Source: Schoenoplectus triqueter
Taxonomy: Eukaryota > Streptophyta > Magnoliopsida > Poales > Cyperaceae
Length of the DNA stretch: 64,000 nt
Direction: 5' to 3'
Assembly (NCBI GenBank): GCA_964058805.1
Contig: CAXKVV010000053.1
Location: forward strand, 248,001 to 312,000
Shown here: in pieces, positions 10,454 to 21,291 of the stretch
How positions within the stretch are numbered: position 1 is the stretch's first letter
Layout of the letters: each line of letters opens with the position of its first letter
Position numbers and translations under genes: made by a program
The notes under the pieces: model-generated
What the model was told of the DNA's origin: nothing
Databases searched by the model: none
What the model saw: only the letters and a program-made list of their open reading frames with translations

Positions 10454-13400
10454 TTAAGCTGGAGACTCTAGTAGAGGGAAGAGTTTGTCTAACTTGGCAT
10501 TGGATAGGATGCGGTTCGGGTCCAGCTCCTTGCGTGTCTTGTTGAAGGCATCCACTGGAAAACGTTTCCTTAATCTATCCTGGAGCTCAGCTAGCTCTTC
10601 TTTGTCTTTTGGTACCTAAGTATCCATATTACAACAACCAAAAAAAAAGGATGACATTACACAGCGCACTAGTCCAATGATTGGAATTTCAGATTACTAT
10701 AGTAACCAAAACTGAAAATCACTGAAACTCGAACGAACTTTTATTAAACCTGATTAACAAAATAAAAATATATAAAATCCATGCTTATTAAGCGTCAGAG
10801 TCTTAAGAGCTACTCTTGGTGCCATTGGCTTACTGACAGCAGGCCCCAAAGAACTCCCTAAAGAATTGTGTGTGGGGGCTCTGTATGGCAGAAACTCAGC
10901 AGCACACAGTCCTATTGAGAATTATAACCATTTATGGGGACTCAGGGGCTCACAGACACCTAGCAGTTCCATGTCCACCATCTTCTAAGAGGCAAGCTAA
11001 CACTAAAGCAACACTACTTTATTGAACCCTAAATAAAGTGACAGGGCGGCAGAATAATGATCCCACAGTGTGCTTTGGGTAAGATGCCGGTAATGGGAGA
11101 AGTATTGTACCTCAATTTTGGCCCAATGCTCGAAAGCAGAATAATGGTCCCAGAGTGTGCTTTGGGTGAGATGCCGGTAATGGAAGAACTCCTCAGTGAT
11201 GTCCTTTCTCTGTCGTACATCCGTTGTTGGAAGGTACATAATTATACCAACCTGATACATTAACAATAAGTTCACAAGAAAAGAACAATATAAAAAAAAA
11301 ATGCAGAAAAGGAGCAAAGTCAGAATGTCTAGAACAATAATTGTAACAACTAATCAGTATCAATGGCCAGTATTTAGAATAAGAGTGAATATAGAAATGT
11401 CACTTGTTAACTCGACAAATACAGATAAATAATCCAACTACAAACAAAATATAAAGAGTTAGGCTACGGTGCTACACGTAGCACGGATGATCCGTGTGCT
11501 ACGGACCGTTTCTCCGCCTTCAAAGTTCAAATGGTCGATCCGACCGGTAAAAGTGTTTTCCATGTGAAAATCTAGTTGGAAATCAAATTTAATTTTACAA
11601 TCTTTTTTGTTATTTTTTAAGACTAAAAAATCACTCATTTTGAATGGCTCATAATAATTAAATCAAGTAATTTTCTAACCATCTTAAAAAATAGTACAAA
11701 AATTCTAAAAAATATAAAATTTAGTTTCCAACTATATTTTCATATGGAAACATTTTTACCGGTTGGATCGATCATTTGAACTTTGAAGACGGAGAAATGA
11801 TCCGTAGCACATGGACCATCTGTGCTACGCGTAGCGCCATAGCCTAACTCAAATATAAATATACCCAAGAAAATATATCATCTTCATTTGGGCTCGAAGC
11901 TGGGCTCATTGGGCTCTTACTCCGAGCAGTCCACCTCTGCTCAATAGGCGCCGGTGCTGGTACATCTTCCTTCTCTATTAATTTCTTTAACTCCTCTATG
12001 TACTCAAAATCTTTCATGTTAGGTTTTGCAAATGACCCAGCTGGAAAGCAAGTCTCAGAGACCCACTGCTGGCCTCCACAATCAAATCCTAAAATTTCAT
12101 CACTCCACCCGACTCGATATCCTTCAGACTTTTTCCAGTACTCAGCTTCAGCTTTGTTTACCTATTAATTGCACAGGAGGCAGACTGAGATTAATATATT
12201 GGTTTCTTGTGGCATAAAAAAACTGCCTATTTCACCAACAAAACATAAATGGAAACAGAAATTCGTCATAATCCTTGTCAAGTGGTATGCGCCAGTCTGG
12301 CCCAACAAAGAAAGACACTAATATCTTATTCCTGTGAGAACTGAGGGGTTCTCCCCTTAATGGGTTGCTGGGTCAATAATATTTAATAACTGTAAGTAAT
12401 AAAAGGAGTGAGGAGCAGCATAAAAGATAAGGTAACATGCTTATGAACCTTTATGACATGGTCTTTGTTTAGTGGGTCCAATGCAAGAAGCTTGTCTCTT
12501 AACTCAGTGAAGGAGAGTTCATTCATGTCTGGCTCATCAGCTGCTGGCTTGACCCTGCAATATATCTACAGATTGGATGTGATCTAGCAATATAGATAGA
12601 CTATAGGTTTTATATATGCAATAATATATCTAAATAATCAAATTTTCATATAGACCTGCGAAGGGAACCAAGGGGTTTAACAACATAATGCTGGAATTGG
12701 CATTGGTGCAGGGTATCTATTAAGGATTGTTGGGTAAAAACAATTCCTGTTTCTAATCAGGAAGACCATTTTGTACAAAATATATTTTGTTATTGTTATT
12801 ACATACAATTTTTGATAAATGCAGAAAATGAGAAAAACATGGTCTCATATGACTGTAGTTTCAGAAAAGGGGAATATTCACCTTGAAAAAATGTAAACAT
12901 TTTGCACCGAATTGGTTACCAATATGTTGTACTGACATCCTTCTCACAACCAGAAGCACGAAATCAAATGAACTTCTTTGAAAGTAAGTGGCAATAAAGC
13001 ACCAAAGGAGGTAAATTAGACTTACTTATATTTCACCAGTGCCTCCCTATAAAGATTCCTGACATGTTGCATTGCTTCATCCGTTGTATATTTCGAGGTG
13101 ACTTGAGGAGATCTCCATTTAGAAGAAGGATTGCATTTTACCACAACAACTGTGTCAGTGTATGGAATCCACAAGTATTTTATGTGCTTGTTTTCAGCCA
13201 GCCACTTCCTAAAAACAAAATGTGATTGTTTCAGGGTAGAAGTGATTCAGCCAAACCAAGGAAAATATTGCAATTTTCTCCGACAGCTCACATTGCAGAC
13301 AATGTAATAATGACACACGTAATATTTTTTTTCTCTGCAAAATCTCAAAATATCATGCATATACAGCAAATAAGAATTATACTCCCAACAAGCATATGAA

Positions 13401-15429
13401 GCGTCGTACATAAGGTGGACTAAGACATAAAACCACTCATCTATGCCATTAAGCCTACGTATTCTCTAAAAGATGCCAGGTCATCAATCCTTATAGGTTA
13501 AAAAAAGATAATTGGATTGTGTTGTTTTGTTTGAAATAGGGAGGGGAGGATAAAATACAATCAACATTACTAAATGTTCTATAAATGCACCTAAGACTTC
13601 CTTATTTGTCGATCTGTGATATTTTGAGAATCTGTAGGAAACAAAAAGTGAGAATTTTTAAGGTGTGGTTGAAGGAAGAGAGGACAACGACCAAACTCTT
13701 GGCCAATAGTTTTGTGGGCAAAACCATACCACATTGATTGATCTCATAATTGTAAATGGGTGATCTAGATCATGCAACTTATTACTTGTGATTTTTCTTA
13801 ATTTCATTAGCATTTGAGACGAAAGTGTGCTCCACAAGTTCATGCCTCTCAACGCACTGCAGAGTAACCTCTGCAACTACCCCGAGGGCACCTAGACCGC
13901 ATCGAGCTAGATAAAACAGCTCCGGGTTTTTCTCTTTTGAAACTTCAATTGTTCCCTTGGCAGGGGTCACTATTTTCATGCTGATCACTTGTTCATCTAT
14001 TGGAGGTAATTTTGCACCAGTTCCATGGGCCCCAACCTGGAATTATGTCAAAAAAAGAAATAATATCCTCACTGTGTAACTACCTAAATGATATAGCACA
14101 GATCAGCCATTCAACCAACATGCGTTGGCCTATATTGTTTGTTGTTTGGTTTTACTGAACTATCATTGTAAAGCAGAAATACAAGAGACCCAATAGATAA
14201 GTTCCTAGTAGTACTGACTACTGAACAATAGACTTGATTCCTTGATTTATATCACAAGGAAAAAAGAAATCCAGAATCCAGTTAACAGATGCCCAAGCTA
14301 TGCATTCATTGCGTGGATGGAATGTACGATGACAGTGAAATAATTCCACTACCTGTATGATGCCACCAATCTGTTGCTCCCTAATGGAAGCGAAATTCTG
14401 AAGAGTGAGCCCATGCTCTTTAAGTGCATCCACAAGCTGTGAGACGCGGATACCAGCCTGGACACGAACTGTCTTAGCCTCCTTATTCACTTCCAATACT
14501 TTGTCCATTAGTGCCAGATTCACCATCCCAAGCCTAATTAATCATACAAGTACTCATACTATCATGGCTTTGTTCAAATGTGATTAAATCAATGGAATAT
14601 GATGTGATTGTACAGTTGTTCTGTTCTTAATTTGACCAGCACTAAAGATGACAATGAAACCTTGTAATCCTAAGCCTTCCTTTATGGTTCTGAACCAATG
14701 CTGGATGCAGTCTAGTTCTTATATATTGCCTGATGTAAAATTTCTATTACCAAGCATAATTCAGGTAAAATAGTCAGTATATAATTCAGTTCTTAAGTTT
14801 ATCAATTTTCCTTCAGTGGTGATAAAAGCAAGTATGTCCTTCAATTGTTGCTGTAAATTTCCTTGATTTTCCCTTTACATTTTACGCTTTTAGAACAACT
14901 GGCCAGCTTTACTCAACTGGAAGTATGAAATGCTCAATTAACTCGGAATTCGATTTTAATATCCTGCCCGATTATTCACCAACCTTGATAAGCCAATTCC
15001 ATTGGGAGATAGCCCTGACCCAACTGGCCGAATCCTCTGCCTTTTAGTGTCAGCTTCCTTCACGGCCTTCTCTAAATCAGGGATCGACTCTGGCTGAATA
15101 AACACACGTGTCGCCACCTCATGAGTGCCGCTCCAGTTAGAAACTGTGTGCAGATCATCAGGTAATGGGGCGTACTTGAAGATCTGAGCTTTCTTGTGTT
15201 TCGCGTCAGTTGGCAGGGGAAACGAGTAGTATGTAGCAGCTCCACAGCCGAGGATCAGGATGAAGTATCCGGCGTACCTGCGGGACTCGGAATCGGCGGC
15301 GCTGGAGGAGGAGAGGGATCGGAGGAGATGGAGGTGAGAGAGGTTGGGTTTGGGACTGGAGTTAGGGTTTAGAAGGTGGTGGTGGAGGGAAGGAGAGCGG
15401 CGGAGGAGGCGAGAGAAGAGAGGTTGCAT
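10454..15429 (-). CDS. GLDH: L-galactono-1,4-lactone dehydrogenase, mitochondrial (8 exons)
   Basis: Last enzyme of plant ascorbate synthesis: it oxidises L-galactono-1,4-lactone and passes electrons to cytochrome c at the inner mitochondrial membrane; the family protein also takes part in complex I assembly. Exons (minus): 15429-14984, 14533-14353, 14036-13786, 13208-13026, 12554-12449, 12161-11865, 11251-11111, 10615-10454, giving 588 residues. All introns are GT-AG and join in frame. The N-terminus is rich in Arg, Ser and Leu (transit peptide), a hydrophobic segment lies at about 51-70, and an FAD-binding PCMH region follows (VGSGLSPNGIGLS near 136, QQIGGIIQVGAHGTG). The C-terminal half has the ALO-type sequence (GYRVGWSDEILGFDCGG, IEQRWTARSKSP, HYRHLTQ) and ends ILSNAKLDKLFP plus eight residues. 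The ATG is the only upstream Met fitting a transit peptide. Oddities: a MITE in intron 6 and a partial exon-7 duplicate in intron 7. Identity is very secure. Confidence 0.95.
11049..11110 (-). repeat. Tandem partial copy of GLDH exon 7 inside intron 7
   Basis: Directly after the exon 7 donor (intron begins at 11110), the sequence repeats the middle of exon 7: reading on the minus strand, CATTACCGGCATCT, ACCCAAAGCACACT and CATTATTCTGC occur once in the exon (about 11130-11190) and again in the intron (about 11049-11097), 81 bp further on. The copy keeps the exon frame (HYRHLTQSTLWDHYSA) for a while and then runs into unrelated sequence. It lacks the donor-proximal part of the exon. Confidence 0.85.
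11456..11850. mobile_element. Mutator-type MITE in GLDH intron 6, core family E (copy E2)
   Basis: A 395-bp element with inverted ends GAGTTAGGCTA...TAGCCTAACTC, extending about 50 bp with few mismatches. It is flanked by perfect 9-bp target duplications AAATATAAA (11447-11455 and 11851-11859), the size made by Mutator-type transposases. Each end holds a near-palindrome (11477-11503 and 11803-11829, built on CGTAGCAC/GTGCTACG). The core matches E1. In gene orientation the duplicated target spans intron positions 6-14, so insertion spared the splice donor. Confidence 0.9.
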
Positions 15430-16637
15430 CGTCCTTGGTTGAGATAATCACTGTTTCTCTTTGTGACAGTCTGAAGTCTGATCCTCTCCCTGTACGGAAA
15501 GAGGTCGAATGAGAAAATAACTACGGTCCTTCAATCATTTTTCTTTTTTCTTATTTTTTGTTGAATCTCATAATAAATCGCAAAAATAAACATTGGAAAT
15601 CACTTAAACGACAAACATTTCATGTATTAAAATCATTTTCAGATACCCATACCCTTTCCAATAACATAAATATTTTCAGTTTTTCAATTATACAACTTTG
15701 TTTTTTTTTTAATTTAAATAACAAGAACAATACTGTTTTACAATCTCTAAAAATGAATGCAAACTCAGAGATTCGTTATGCACAATAAAATAGTAATAAA
15801 TTATGAAACATCAAAATTTTCATGTCATTTGCACTTTTTTCAAACAAAAGGAGAAATTGCAACAAATTAGTTACAAAATAGAAACAAAAGTGGCCTAAGG
15901 CGAGAATTTTCCCGTCTTTTAATAAAGCGAATTATTTTATTTCGTTAAAAATATAAGAGTAAAAACATGAATTATAACGAAACTAGATAGAAAATTGTAA
16001 AAAAAAAATAATAAGTTAGCATCTCAATTACTAGTGTAATTTTTCCGTCCCAGTGCCTTTTAGGCGAGTTAACGGTGAAGGTCGATTCCTTGCAACACTG
16101 TTATAATGAGTTAAAAAAATGATTCAATGACAACGACTGACACGACAAGTCAAAATTTAACAAGAATTAGAAGCAAGAGTAGTGCACTGATTAGAGTAGA
16201 GTTCAGGCTTCAACAATGCCACGTTTAACATTTTTTAAGTCATATAGTAGCGTCCACTTTTATAGTTATCCAACTGTCTTATCATAGATGAGTGGGTCCT
16301 TGATCACTTGAAAATGGTTATTTTTACAATAAATTTTTAAATAAATACGAAAAAATCTTTAAAATATAAAAAAAATTATGAATATGTTCTTATACTTATA
16401 GATTGATTGTGATACAAATTTTATATAATTTCATTATCGTTTGATAGTTCATTAAAAATGTCAAATTATAACCGTTTGTAGAAGAGTAAATCTATATAAT
16501 AATTAATAAATAAATTATTTCAGTTAATTATTAAACATATATTTCACAAAAATAAATATTTACATAACACATAATTAAATAATTCGGGTTTCGTCCAGAC
16601 AATATAGTTCTCAACTACATAATTAATAATATAAAAT
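15430..16637. other. GLDH upstream region and intergenic DNA
   Basis: The first hundred bases upstream of the GLDH ATG (minus strand) are pyrimidine/purine mixed leader-like sequence without an obvious TATA box. Beyond this the DNA is AT-rich. At about 16,290-16,470 lies a decayed copy of dispersed repeat G (TTACAATAAATTTTTAAATAAATACG, TTTCATTATCGTTTGATAGT). No gene is seen. Confidence 0.5.
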
Positions 16638-16993
16638 GAAAAAGTTTAAAATGTAATGTATTGCACGGATGCGTTCGTACACAATGCGGTCCATTCAATT
16701 TATTTTCTTTATGTCTTATAGTAAATCATTTTTTTTATTTTTTATTTTGCTATTTTTTGTTACGAAGAAAATCATCACTAATGGACGATCCAAAATCCTT
16801 AAATCAAACAACTTTCTCTTGGCCCAAAAAAATAGCAAAAAAATTTAAAAAATATATAAATTTTAATTTCTATAAGAATTTAATATCGAGAATAAATTGA
16901 ACGGTCTAGATTAGTCATTTTTAACTTAAAAATTGAGATTTTATCATGGTGCACGGACGCATCCGTGCAACACATTGCATTTTAGACTTCCTC
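16638..16993. mobile_element. Mutator-type MITE, core family E (copy E3)
   Basis: A 356-bp element with inverted ends of about 40 bp: left GAAAAAGTTTAAAATGTAATG, right (reversed) GAGGAAGTCTAAAATGCAATG, then TTGCACGGATGCG. It is flanked by perfect 9-bp duplications ATATAAAAT (16629-16637 and 16994-17002). The right end carries the hairpin TGCACGGACGCATCCGTGCA at about 16950-16969. The inner region resembles E2 and E4 only loosely (AAAAATATATAAATTTTAATTTC, GAACGGTC). Confidence 0.85.
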
Positions 16994-17231
16994 ATATAAA
17001 ATTTTAAATATATCTAACAAAATTTATATTAAAGAAATTTTAGACACAATATTTTTAAATACTAAGTAATAATGATAATTATAATAATAATTTTTATAAT
17101 AGTAAATAATATATTTAAATCTATAATAATCTATAAATTATCAAATAAAAAATTGTAGAATGAATTACGCGAGATTTGTGTTGGTGACATTTATAAAAGA
17201 GCGGGGCCCAAATGAAATTTTATCACAATTG

Positions 17232-17707
17232 TGTTGAATAAACATTAAATGTTATTTTTAGTGGGTTTTTAATTTAGAAATTAGTGGAAATAAAGGGAGA
17301 CTTTTTGACTTCAGCACTTTGGCAGAATTTTAAGGCTGATTAATTACAGTATTTTAAGAGGCAAATGGATGTGAAATTTAGTGTATGACTTATGGATGGA
17401 AAGCTCTTGAAGCCTAGTTTCCAATGGTTCAAATTCCAAATCATTTGGAGTTCCCTACAGAGAGTTATGGAGATTTTAGTGGACAGTGGTCAACTGAAAA
17501 TGTGCTATTTAGAATTCTGTTTTTATTATATGTTTTTATTACGAATTTTAAGAGTCATGTCTAAGGCTATAAATAGACTTGTATTCTGTTGTAAGCAAGT
17601 AAGAGAGAAGAGAAAAAGTGTAAGAGAAATAGAAGATATAGTTTGAATAGAAAGAAATTTCAGAATTATTATCTCTTCCTTCCACCGAGATATATCATAT
17701 TTTAAAA
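17232..17707 (+). repeat. 5' LTR of copia element 1
   Basis: 476 bp, starting TGTTGAATAAAC. It contains CTATAAATAGACTTG at about 17568-17582, a good TATA-box context for the element promoter. The end is mutated (TTTAAAA where the 3' LTR has TATAACA). Confidence 0.92.
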
Positions 17708-17709
17708 AA

Positions 17710-17723
17710 TTGGTATCAGAGCC
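17710..17723 (+). promoter_or_regulatory. Primer binding site (initiator Met-tRNA)
   Basis: TGGTATCAGAGCC directly follows the 5' LTR and is the classical plant copia minus-strand primer site. Confidence 0.9.
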
Positions 17724-17724
17724 A

Positions 17725-18682
17725 ATGGCGAATGTGACGGGTCCAATGCCGCTACCACGACTAACGAAGGCGAACTATGAGAACTGGAGCATTCAAATGA
17801 AAGCTCTTCTCGGATCTCAAGATGCATGGGAGGTGGTCGAAGAAGGTTTCGAAGAACCAACAAATACCACGGGATATACGGCGGCTCAAAACAAGGCGTT
17901 GAAAGAGGCGCGATCGAAGGATAAGGCGGCACTATACATGTTGTTCCGAGCCGTTGACGAGTCGGGCTTTGAGAAGATTGCCGGTGCAACTACTTCAAAA
18001 GAAGCGTGAGAAATTTTAGAAAAAGTGTTCAAAGGAGCCGACTGAGTCAAGCAAGTGCGTCTCCAAACTCTTCGTGGCGAGTTGGAGGGTATGAAGATGA
18101 AGGAGTCGGAAGGTGTATCCGACTACATCACGCGTGTGCAAACAGTGGTGAATCAGCTCAAACGCAATGGAGAAACCCTAATCGATGCAAGAGTGGTGGA
18201 GAAGATTCTACGGTCATTGACCGAGAATTTTGAGAATGTTGTATGCGCAATTGAGGAGTCAAAAAATTTGGAAGAGATGACCGTTGATGATCTGGCCGGT
18301 TCTCTTGAGGCGCATGAACAACGCAAGAAGAAGAAGAAGAAGAAGAATGAGTCGCTCAAGGAAGCGCTGCAAGCCAAGGTGTCTATCAAAGATGAAAAGG
18401 TACTCTATACTCAAAACTATCGTGGTAGAGGGCGCGGCCGTGGAGGTCGCAATAATGGTCGCGGTGGTGGAGGTCGCGGTCGAGGTGGATACTATGAGGA
18501 GAAGGGGCAGTCAAGCCAACAAAATTGGCGAGGTAGAGGACGTGGTCGTGGGAGAGGCGGCCGGTCAAATCACTCGAATGTCGAGTGCTATAAGTGTGGC
18601 AAATATGGTCACTATGCGAAGGACTGCAACTCCGATAAGTGTTACAATTGCGGCAAGGTCGGGCATTACGCAAAAGATTTCT
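17725..18682 (+). pseudogene. copia gag with two nonsense codons and a damaged zinc knuckle
   Basis: Gag begins at the ATG at 17725 (MANVTGPMPLPRLTKANYEN). Two in-frame TGA codons break it: 18007-18009, where relatives have Trp (KEAWEIL), and 18043-18045, where Arg is expected. Both fit G-to-A or C-to-T change, as expected from deamination of methylated DNA. Reading continues in the same frame: GELEGMKMKE, an Arg/Gly-rich segment, then CYKCGKYGHYAKDC (intact CCHC knuckle) and CYNCGKVGHYAKDF, where the last Cys codon is TTC (18679-18681). Family gag forms the virus-like particle and binds the RNA template. Confidence 0.9.
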
Positions 18683-19682
18683 ATGCCGAGAAGAAAGTGG
18701 AGGAGAATACTAACCTTGTCACAGAGGATGAGATGAAAGAAGGGTTTCTCATGATGGCATACAATGATATCAATACCGATAGCGATACAGTTTGGTACCT
18801 CGACACCGGTGCAAGCAACCACATGTGCGGGCACAAGCACCTATTCAAGGAGATGCGAGAGGTTGAAGATGGACACGTTTCGTTTGGAGACGCGTCAAAG
18901 ATCCAAGTAAAAGGCCAAGGTACAGTTCACTATTTACAAAAAGGTGGCACGAAAGGGTCAATTGAGGACGTTTATTACGTACCTGATCTTAAGAGCAATA
19001 TTTTGAGTATGGGGCAACTCATGGACAAGGGATACTCGGTATTCATGAAAAATCGAGTACTACAATTAAAAGACAATCGAGGGCGCTTGGTAGCACGAGT
19101 CGATATGGCCAAAAATCGCATGTACAAGCTCAACTTGCGAAACGTGCGAGAAAAATATCTACAAGTCGACATGAAAAATAAATCGGAGTTGTGGCATCTA
19201 AGGTTCGGTCACCTCCATTACAGTGGCCTAAAAGAATTGACCAAGAAGAACATGGTTCATGGGTTACCAGATATGGATTACAGCAAGAATTTTTGTGAGG
19301 GATGTGTACTCGGCAAACAAGCGAGGAATATTTTTCCAAAGAAAGTTGAATATCTTGCAAGGAGATCTCTCGAGTTGATACACACCGACATATGTGGTCC
19401 GATCACACCTAAGTCATTCAGTGAGAAGAGGTATTTTATCACCTTTATTGACGATTATACAAGGAGGACTTGGGTTTATTTTTTGAAAGAAAAATCTGAG
19501 GCATTCGAGGTATTCAAGAAATTCAAGGTGTTAGTAGAAAAGATGACCGGACTTTATATCAAGGCTTTACGGTCAGATAGAGGGGGAGAGTACATGTCAA
19601 CCGCCTTCAAGAACTATTGCGAGGAACATGGCATCAAGAGATTTTTAACCGCACCATACTCACCTCAGCAAAACGGTGTGGA
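18683..19682 (+). pseudogene. copia protease and integrase, truncated
   Basis: The frame continues from gag. Protease has WYLDTGASNHMC (aspartic active site near 18,800). The GAG-pre-integrase zinc region follows (LWHLRFGHLH, then CEGCVLGK, an HHCC motif at about 19190-19315), then the integrase core with HTDICGP, FIDDYTRRTW and LRSDRGGEY. Identity with integrase stops after SPQQNGV at about 19,680, just before the catalytic Glu that normally follows, so the DDE triad is incomplete. From there the frame reads 30 residues of antisense protease sequence before a stop at 19773. Confidence 0.92.
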
Positions 19683-19884
19683 ATTTTTCTCGCAAGTTTC
19701 GCAAATTGAGCTTGTACATGCGATTTTTGGCCATATCGACTCGTGCTACCAAGCGCCCTCGATTGTCTTTTAATTGTAGTACTCGATTTTTCATGAATAC
19801 CGAGTATCCCTTCTCCATGAGTTGCCCCATACTCAAAATATTGCTCTTAAGATCAGGTACGTAATAAACGTCCTCAATTGACCC
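19683..19884 (-). repeat. Inverted copy of the element's own protease region
   Basis: This segment is the reverse complement of 18955-19156. Over about 200 bp I see only two or so differences (for example GACAAGG against GAGAAGG, AACGTG against AACTTG). On the minus strand it therefore encodes SIEDVYYVPDLKSNILSMG again. It sits at the junction where the integrase C-terminus and the N-terminal part of reverse transcriptase are missing. Confidence 0.93.
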
Positions 19885-20695
19885 GGTATCAACACCAATG
19901 GAGACATATGCAAAAGAGATTTTGAAGAAGTACAAGATGGTAAATTGCAACCCGGTATCAACACCAATGGAACCAGGTCCAAAACTCTCGAAGTTCAATA
20001 GGGGAGAACGTGTCGATGCGAGTAGATACCGGAGTTTGGTAGGAAGCCTTCGTTATCTCACATGCACAAGGCCGGATCTTTCATTAAGTGTCGGCATTAT
20101 AAGTCGGTTCATGGAGGAGCCAGTTTATTCACATTGGAAGGCGTTGAAGCGAATCCTACGGTACATTCAAGGAACGGTGTCACTCGGGTTGTTCTACTCG
20201 AAAGCAGAAGATTATAAGTTGGTTGGCTACTCTGACAGCGATTGGTGCGGAGACATAGACGATCGGAAAAGTACATCGGGATATGTGTTCTTTATGGGAG
20301 ATACTGCGTTTACTTGGCTTTCAAAGAAGCAACCGATCGTGACACTCTCGACGTGTGAAGCTGAATATGTGGCAGCATCATGGTGTGTATGTCATGCAAT
20401 ATGGCTTAGAAATTTGTTGAGCAAGATGGAGCTAAAGCAGCTAGGTGCAACCGTGATTCAAATTGACAACAAATCAACAATTGAGTTGGCAAAGAATCCA
20501 GTGAATCATGAAAGAAGCAAACACATTGACGTTTGTTTTCACTTTATCCGAGATCATGTGAAGGAAGGAAGTGTGGAATTGGTGCATGTGGCAAGTCAGG
20601 ATCAAGTTGCAGATATCTTCACAAAACCGCTACCGAAAATACTTCTCGACAAATGCAAGAAGATGATTGGCATGACAGATGGTAGAAACATTTAA
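19885..20695 (+). pseudogene. copia reverse transcriptase C-terminus and RNase H
   Basis: Open frame from 19898 to the stop at 20693-20695. It begins within the RT C-terminal part (TYAKEILKKYKMVNC, PVSTPMEPG, YRSLVGSLRYL, TRPDLSLSVG), followed by the copia RNase H (GYSDSDWCGDIDDRKSTSGY, STCEAEYVAAS, IDNKSTIELAKNPV, DQVADIFTKPLP). The YVDD catalytic core of RT is absent. The first part contains a duplicated 20-bp string CCCGGTATCAACACCAATGG (19882-19901 and 19951-19970), which marks the rearrangement junction. Confidence 0.92.
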
Positions 20696-20699
20696 GTTT

Positions 20700-20708
20700 A
20701 TGGGGGAG
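20700..20708 (+). promoter_or_regulatory. Polypurine tract of copia element 1
   Basis: ATGGGGGAG just upstream of the 3' LTR is the expected plus-strand primer for reverse transcription. Confidence 0.85.
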
Positions 20709-20711
20709 TTT

Positions 20712-21174
20712 TGTTGAATAAACATTAAATATTATTTTTAGTGGGTTTTTAATTTAGAAATTAGTGGAAATAAAGGGAGACTTTTTGGCTTCAGCACTTT
20801 GGCAGAATTTTAAGGCTGATTAATTACAGTATTTGAAGAGGTAAATGGACGTGGAATTTAGTGTATGACCTATGGATGGAAAGCTCTTGAAGCCTAGTTT
20901 CCAATGGTTTAAATTCCAAATCGTTTGAAGTTCCCTACAGAGAGTTATGACGATTTTAGTGGACAGTGGTCAGCTGAAAATGTGTTGTTTAGAATTCTGT
21001 TTTTATTACGAATTTTAAGAGTCATGTCTAAGGCTATAAATAGACTTGTATTCTGTTGTAAGTAAGTAAGAGAGAAGAGAAAAAGTGTAAGAGAAATAGA
21101 AGATATAGTTTGAATAGAAAGAAATTTCAGAATTATTCTCTCTTTCTTCCACCGAGATATATCATATTATAACA
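20712..21174 (+). repeat. 3' LTR of copia element 1
   Basis: 463 bp, TGTTGAATAA to ATAACA. It lacks a short stretch (TTTTATTATATG-like, about 12 bp) present in the 5' LTR and carries a TATA-like CTATAAATAGAC. It differs from the 5' LTR at roughly twenty positions by eye, many of them transitions. Confidence 0.92.
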
Positions 21175-21291
21175 AATTGGTGCAGATCCACTGTACATTT
21201 CTCATTTTCATGGTGGTGTATGTTATTTCAGAGAACTTTGCATTAATTTTGTTTCAACCTTGTCTTACAAATGCTATTTTTGTTACATTAG

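Larger units (their letters stand above)
17232..21174 (+). mobile_element. Ty1/copia LTR retrotransposon, defective and rearranged
   Basis: Two LTRs (17232-17707 and 20712-21174) begin TGTTGAATAA; the right one ends ATAACA. The element is flanked by 5-bp duplications AATTG (17227-17231 and 21175-21179). A primer binding site complementary to initiator Met-tRNA (TGGTATCAGAGCC) follows the 5' LTR and a polypurine tract (GGGGGAG) precedes the 3' LTR. Domain order gag, protease, integrase, reverse transcriptase, RNase H identifies copia. The integrase end and most of the reverse transcriptase are missing and replaced by an inverted copy of the protease region, so the copy cannot be autonomous. 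LTRs differ at about twenty sites by eye. It lies in, or at the edge of, an intron of the NRPE5-like fragment. Confidence 0.95.

Noticed and set aside
13658..13876. 72-codon minus-strand frame inside GLDH
   Set aside because: Overlaps exon 3 in another frame and runs into the intron; a shadow of the real gene.
18284..18736. 150-codon frame overlapping copia gag
   Set aside because: Arg/Val-rich shadow of the Arg/Gly-coding segment in another frame.
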